DNA from: Rhinopithecus roxellana
Lineage: Eukaryota > Chordata > Mammalia > Primates > Cercopithecidae
Assembly: GCF_007565055.1 (NCBI RefSeq)
Contig: NC_044554.1
Coordinates: 56,825,676 to 56,889,675, forward strand
Length of the DNA: 64,000 nucleotides
Reading direction: 5' to 3'
Shown: one piece after another, positions 59,997 to 64,000 of the stretch
Position numbering within the stretch: the first letter of the stretch is position 1
How the letters are laid out: each line of letters begins with the position of its first letter
The notes under the pieces: generated by a model
Told to the model about the DNA's origin: nothing
Database searches by the model: none
Seen by the model: only the letters and a program-made list of their open reading frames with translations
Made by a program: the position numbers and the translations under genes

Positions 59997-60486
59997 GAGA
60001 TAGAGTCTCACTCCATCTCAAAAAAAAACCCAGGCTGGAGTGCTGTGGCGCTATCTCGGCTCACTGCAACCTCCGCCTCCTGGGTTTAAGCAATTTCCCT
60101 GCCTTTTCCTCCCTAGTAGCTGGGATTACAGTCATGTGCCACCAGATCCAGCCAATTTTTCTATTTTTAGTAGAGACAGGGTTTCGCCATGTTGGCCAGG
60201 CTGGTCTTGAACTTCTGACCTCAAGTAATCTGACTGCCTCAGCCTCCCAAAGTGCTGGGATTACAGGCATAAGCCACTGTGTCCAGCCCTTGCATATACT
60301 TTAAATCATCTCTAAATCACTGTAATACCTAATATAATGTAAATGCTATATAAATAGTTGTTATACTATACTGTTTTTTAATAATATTTTTATTGTTGTA
60401 TTTTTATTGTTTTTTTCCCAAATATTTTTGATCCACAGGTGGTTGAATCCAAGGATGTGGAACCCACAGATAAGGAAGGCTGACAA
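59843..60486. mobile_element. Tigger-like DNA transposon (non-autonomous), Alu inside
   Basis: TA dinucleotides flank the element (59841-59842 and 60487-60488). The left end 'caggtattccttattatcc' and right end 'ataaggaaggctgacaa' form diverged terminal inverted repeats, continuing as 'ttggggttcca' versus 'tggaacccac'. The middle ('ttaaatcatctctaaatcac', 'tacctaatataatgtaaatg') matches the Tigger3/4-type MITE that I recall. No transposase frame. Confidence 0.78.
59968..60288 (-). mobile_element. Alu with fold-back insertion near its tail
   Basis: Reverse-complement full-length Alu inside the Tigger-like element. Between 'gagatagagtctcact' and 'cccaggctggagtg' the expected 'ctgttg' is replaced by 'ccatctcaaaaaaaaa', which is the reverse complement of the T-run and 'gagatggag' just upstream. 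The rest is a normal Alu. Confidence 0.93.
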
Positions 60487-60488
60487 TA

Positions 60489-61382
60489 CCCACACCTTCT
60501 AACTTTACTGTGGTAAATGAATGCTTTGTGGTGTGGGATGAGGGTGGCTCTGCAAGCATAATGAAACTCATCCCTCTGAGAATTCAGGCTTAACCTCTTA
60601 GTCAAATCATTGCTGACCATTTTTAAGACTTGGTTCAAACAAAACAATTGCACTTGGCAGTCTAGGGAGATAGGGAGTGAAATTGTTGCATTACAGAGTG
60701 AGAAAAGTCACCTTAAGCTGTAAATAAAGCATATACCACATTAAGAGAAGCTAAGAAAAAGCTTGCCCCTCCAAGTTGATGTTTTTTATCAAAAAGAATA
60801 AAAATTTTTTAAGTTATATACGATGAAAATTGGATTTACGTATCTGTCAAATATGGCAGGAAAGATAAATTACTAGCCTGCAATAACAAATAGAGTCACA
60901 TCTTATTTAATGGCATGGAACGTGTAACTTAACTGTGTGGGTCCTCACTGTGATGGGTTGGAATGTGGTATACATCTTCTAAATCTCAGTAATGTCCTTG
61001 CAAGGCTGTGTCATTCTGGTAGTTAGGGCCAAGTTTAGGGTATGAAAGTAAGACATTTCCTCAAGCACGATCAGGTAAGACAGCATAGAGCGTGACTTCC
61101 ACAAAAAAAATATGTCTTTTTAAAAATTTTTTAAAAATAATGTGAATTAGGCTATAAATAGAAAACCAAATGATATTTTAATGGCCAAAACACAATAAAA
61201 AGACTATCTCCTTGAAGGAAAAAAATGTGTTTTTGAGTCAAAGAAAAAATAATCAAAACTGAAATTTCAGACAATTTAGAAATTACTGAAGAGGTGGCTA
61301 CAATATTTTTTTGTGAAAAAGATCAGAGGCAAAATCATAGCCATAAATACTTTCACTTTATGTCAGATAATGCTAGTTTAAA
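60489..61382. other. Unannotated sequence
   Basis: No recognisable gene or repeat. Confidence 0.4.
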
Positions 61383-61675
61383 CTTTTTTTTAACTATATA
61401 ACAGTTGTACATATTTTGGAGATACATGTGATATTTTGATACCTATATACCATGTGTAATGATCAAATTAGGGTAACTGGGAATCCATCACCTCAAACAT
61501 TTATCTTTTCTTTGTGTTGAGAATGTGGTAGTTCTCTTCTAGCTATTTAAAAATATATATTAAATTACTGTTAACTATAATTTCCCTACTCTACTATCAA
61601 ATACTAGAACTTTTTTCTCTGTAACTGTATTTTTTAACCATTAACCAACTTCTCTTCATCCCGACAAAAAGTAAC
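61383..61675 (-). mobile_element. L1 3' end (L1PB/L1MA type)
   Basis: Reverse-complement L1 3' UTR: 'ggagatacatgtgatatttt', 'gatacctatataccatgtgt', 'tccatcacctcaaacattta', 'aaattactgttaactataat' and 'aaccattaaccaactt'. 5'-truncated to about 290 bp. Confidence 0.82.
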
Positions 61676-63193
61676 GTGCTAAGCATTCACCTCAAAAAAT
61701 TAAGAAAAACAACTTTAAAATATAGTCACTAAATCTGTGTAACATCTAAGGCATGTCATTAAATAGAACACTCTGGATATTCTGTTTAATTAGGTACCCA
61801 GTAGGTCCTATTCAGCACTATATGTACTGAAATGGCATATGTCCAAAAAGCATTACACGAAGAGACCAAAACACAGAATTACAAACATGGTATGCCACAA
61901 TTAATGTTTATTTTTTCTTTCTTTTTCAGGTGAAAATGCACGTCAGTTCCTGGATCATCTATAAATCGAAACAAGAAAAGGATGGGAAGCGGGTGACTGA
62001 AGGTCAGGGATGGGAATGCCATATATTTTACATTTTGTACTTTTCATAGCTTTTTTGATTTATACACGAATCTGTTATTTAGTCAAACATATAAATGTAA
62101 AAGTGGTCAGGGGAGCAGCTACACCTTGCAGCTCATTTTTCATTCCCTTTGAAGTCACATAAAGTTCCTCTTGGCCATAGGCTTTCCCTTCCTACCCCTC
62201 TTCCACTCACTCCACCTGAAAGCCAAGTTTTCTGTCCCTTCCAGACTCCCCAGTCAATGGAGGAAGGCCTTAGGCCATGAGGTTAGCCCAGCCACCATTT
62301 TCTCTCATAACCTCACTTTCAGATTGGATAAGCCTCTATGTTCATAATGTCTATTTTCTCTTTTTCCTTTGATTCCCACCCACACTCTTTCTACTTAAAA
62401 TCAGTACCATGTGCCTATCCAGGAGTATTCTTGAGTGAAATATATATAGTTTTCAGAGGCATTGACCTTTTGTCATTGACATTGACATCTTTCCTTTCTA
62501 AATATTTTAAATGTTTTTGAAATTATTTTAAAGAGTTTTGTGTAGTATTTAAGTCTACTTACGTCCATGGCTCCATGCTAATTATTTAAGGCCCATGAAA
62601 GTAACGCGGTAATCCGTGACTATCTGAAGTCATTTCGTAGGTATGTATAACCCTTTAAGATGGTTAAAAACTCAATCTACCAAAGAAAGAAAGAAATTCA
62701 GTGATACTGCAACTTATAAAAAGGGATATTTCCTGTATTTTGAATTTTAAGTCTTTTTGCTTAATTCCTTTACTTATATTGTGTATTCACACTATTTCAT
62801 ATTTGCTGCACACCTGAGCCTCTCTCAGCTTCAGGAGAAGTCATTTGCCCTAGCTACTGCCTCTCCAAAATTCTGCCCCCCAGCTTTAATTCCGACTGAA
62901 TATGGTTCAGATATTGACATGTTGCCACCACTGCCTGGTTATTAAGAGAAGATGCCCTAAGGAGTGGGATAGCAATGTGACAATCTCAAAGTCTGGTTCT
63001 CCTGTAAAGACAATATAAAGGCAATATTCTTTCCTTACAAACATTTTGAATGAACAGCTCAGTGCAAATTGAGCTGAGTTCCCTGCGTGGTTTTATGTTT
63101 ACAGCTGAAATAATTAGGAATCACCTTTCCCATAAGCCATCAAATAAATCTATCCTGCCTGGGATTTTCTTTTTTAAATTTCTGGGTACCATC
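61676..63193. other. Unannotated apart from one exon candidate
   Basis: Mostly unique sequence. An AATAAA lies at 63143-63148. Two open frames of about 60 codons (62338-62520 and 62757-62945) are not recognised. Confidence 0.4.
61930..61964 (+). other. Candidate 3'-terminal coding segment after a strong acceptor
   Basis: A long pyrimidine tract 'ttttttctttctttttcag' ends at 61929. Reading with two leading bases belonging to a split codon gives E-N-A-R-Q-F-L-D-H-L and a stop TAA at 61962-61964. Another frame stays open to about 62050. I do not recognise the protein; a matching upstream exon is not in the window. A fortuitous acceptor is quite possible. Confidence 0.2.
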
Positions 63194-63577
63194 TGTTTCA
63201 GTTTGGGTTGCTATAACAAAGTACAATAGATTGGGCGGCTTAAAACAATGCAAATTTATTTTCTCACCGTTCTAGAGTCTAGATCAAGGTGTGGGCAAAT
63301 TTTGTTCCTACAGGGGCCTCTCTTTTAGGTTTGCATGTAGTTGCCTTCTTGCTGTGTCCTCATATGGCCTTTCTTCTGTATGTACACTTGTCTGTGTCTT
63401 ATTCCCCTCTTCTTACAAGGACAACAGTCAAATTGCATCAGGGCCCATACATGTGACCTCATTTTATCTTAACTACTGATTTAAAGGTCTTATTTCCAAA
63501 TATGGTCACATTTTGAGGTCCTAGGTTTAGAATGCCAACATATGAAGTTAGGGGGAAGAAAGAATTCAGTCTATAAA
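63194..63577 (+). mobile_element. MLT1-type LTR (ERVL-MaLR)
   Basis: 'gtttgggttgctataacaaa', 'ggcggcttaaaacaatgcaa', 'tcttgctgtgtcctcatatg', 'cccctcttcttacaaggaca', 'tttccaaatatggtcacatt' and 'gaattcagtctataa' occur in the order of MLT1-like LTRs over about 380 bp. Target duplication not found. Confidence 0.8.
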
Positions 63578-64000
63578 GTTGACTAAAATATATTAGAGTC
63601 TGACTATAATATTGTCCTCTAGGATTATGTCATGAGATGTAACTAGGTGAAATTTTACTATGGGGTTCTTTTCATACTTTTGTAGTTAAGATTCCTTGGA
63701 TTTTATGCATATAATTTCATTGACTTCAACACATAAAGCACAATTAGGCAGTGTTTCAGGGTACAATCTTTTGATAAATTATTTGCAAAAATAAATAAGA
63801 AGGTCCTAATAATTCTGCTGCCTGCATCCATGTTATTCTGCAGTGCTCTTCCAAATTGAGACTGGTCTTAGCCATATGACTGACCAGTTAGACATTAATA
63901 ATGGAAACATAAGCAGAGGCTTTAAAATCACTTGTGAATTGGAGCCTGTCCTTTTGATCTTTGGGAACATTTTTGATGATGTGAATAAGCCCAGGATGCA
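63578..64000. other. Unannotated sequence to the window end
   Basis: Nothing recognisable. Confidence 0.4.

Overview
This window reads as nuclear DNA of an Old World monkey (Cercopithecidae). It is AT-rich, non-coding and full of primate repeats. Two nearly full-length Alus (31559-31858 minus, 36396-36704 plus) carry the diagnostic combination 'ctcaagcctgtaatc', 'ccgggcgaggtggcgggcg' (or close to it) and 'gagatccggccactgcac', which I associate with cercopithecid AluY lineages rather than ape ones. Two L1 3' ends (26061-26190 plus, 28341-29162 minus) share a doubled 'ttgatgggtgc' block that also points to a monkey-lineage L1. I cannot name the species.

Layout. 1-8 kb: AluY copies, an old L1 3' end, MIR, L2 and a long stretch without clear repeats. 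8-20 kb: AluS, a THE1/MSTA-type solo LTR with target duplication, MIR, MER5A and decayed Alus. 20-24 kb: a MADE1 element at the centre of an unexpectedly long (~220 bp) palindrome, and a complete MER1A with perfect 8-bp target duplications. 24-31 kb: two monkey-lineage L1 insertions, a T-run next to an L1 5' break, and the best exon candidate of the window (29601-29716, minus). 31-37 kb: the two monkey-type AluYs, a second THE1 LTR, and CA and CT microsatellites. 37.7-45.4 kb: one old L1 carrying a younger 2.2-kb L1 and two Alus inside it. 47-55 kb: Alus and L1M/HAL1-like fragments interrupted by two LTRs. 55-64 kb: inverted Alus, an L1 with a nested Alu, a partly inverted local duplication (57.85-58.20 versus 59.40-59.73 kb), a Tigger-like DNA transposon containing an Alu with a fold-back insertion, an older L1 3' end and an MLT1-type LTR.

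No complete protein-coding gene is visible. The open frames are mostly Alu, L1 or microsatellite readings. The longest (184 codons, 28577-29131 minus) is the C-terminal piece of L1 ORF2. The window is therefore intergenic or deep intronic. Two candidate exons (29601-29716 minus; 61930-61964 plus) are given with low to moderate confidence.

The most interesting signals are structural: the MADE1-centred palindrome, the partly inverted duplication near 58-59.7 kb, and a 19-bp fold-back inside an Alu at 59988-60028. All three look like products of template switching or hairpin-mediated repair. Repeat family names are from recognition of consensus features, not from a database search. Boundaries are exact where target-site duplications are quoted and approximate elsewhere.
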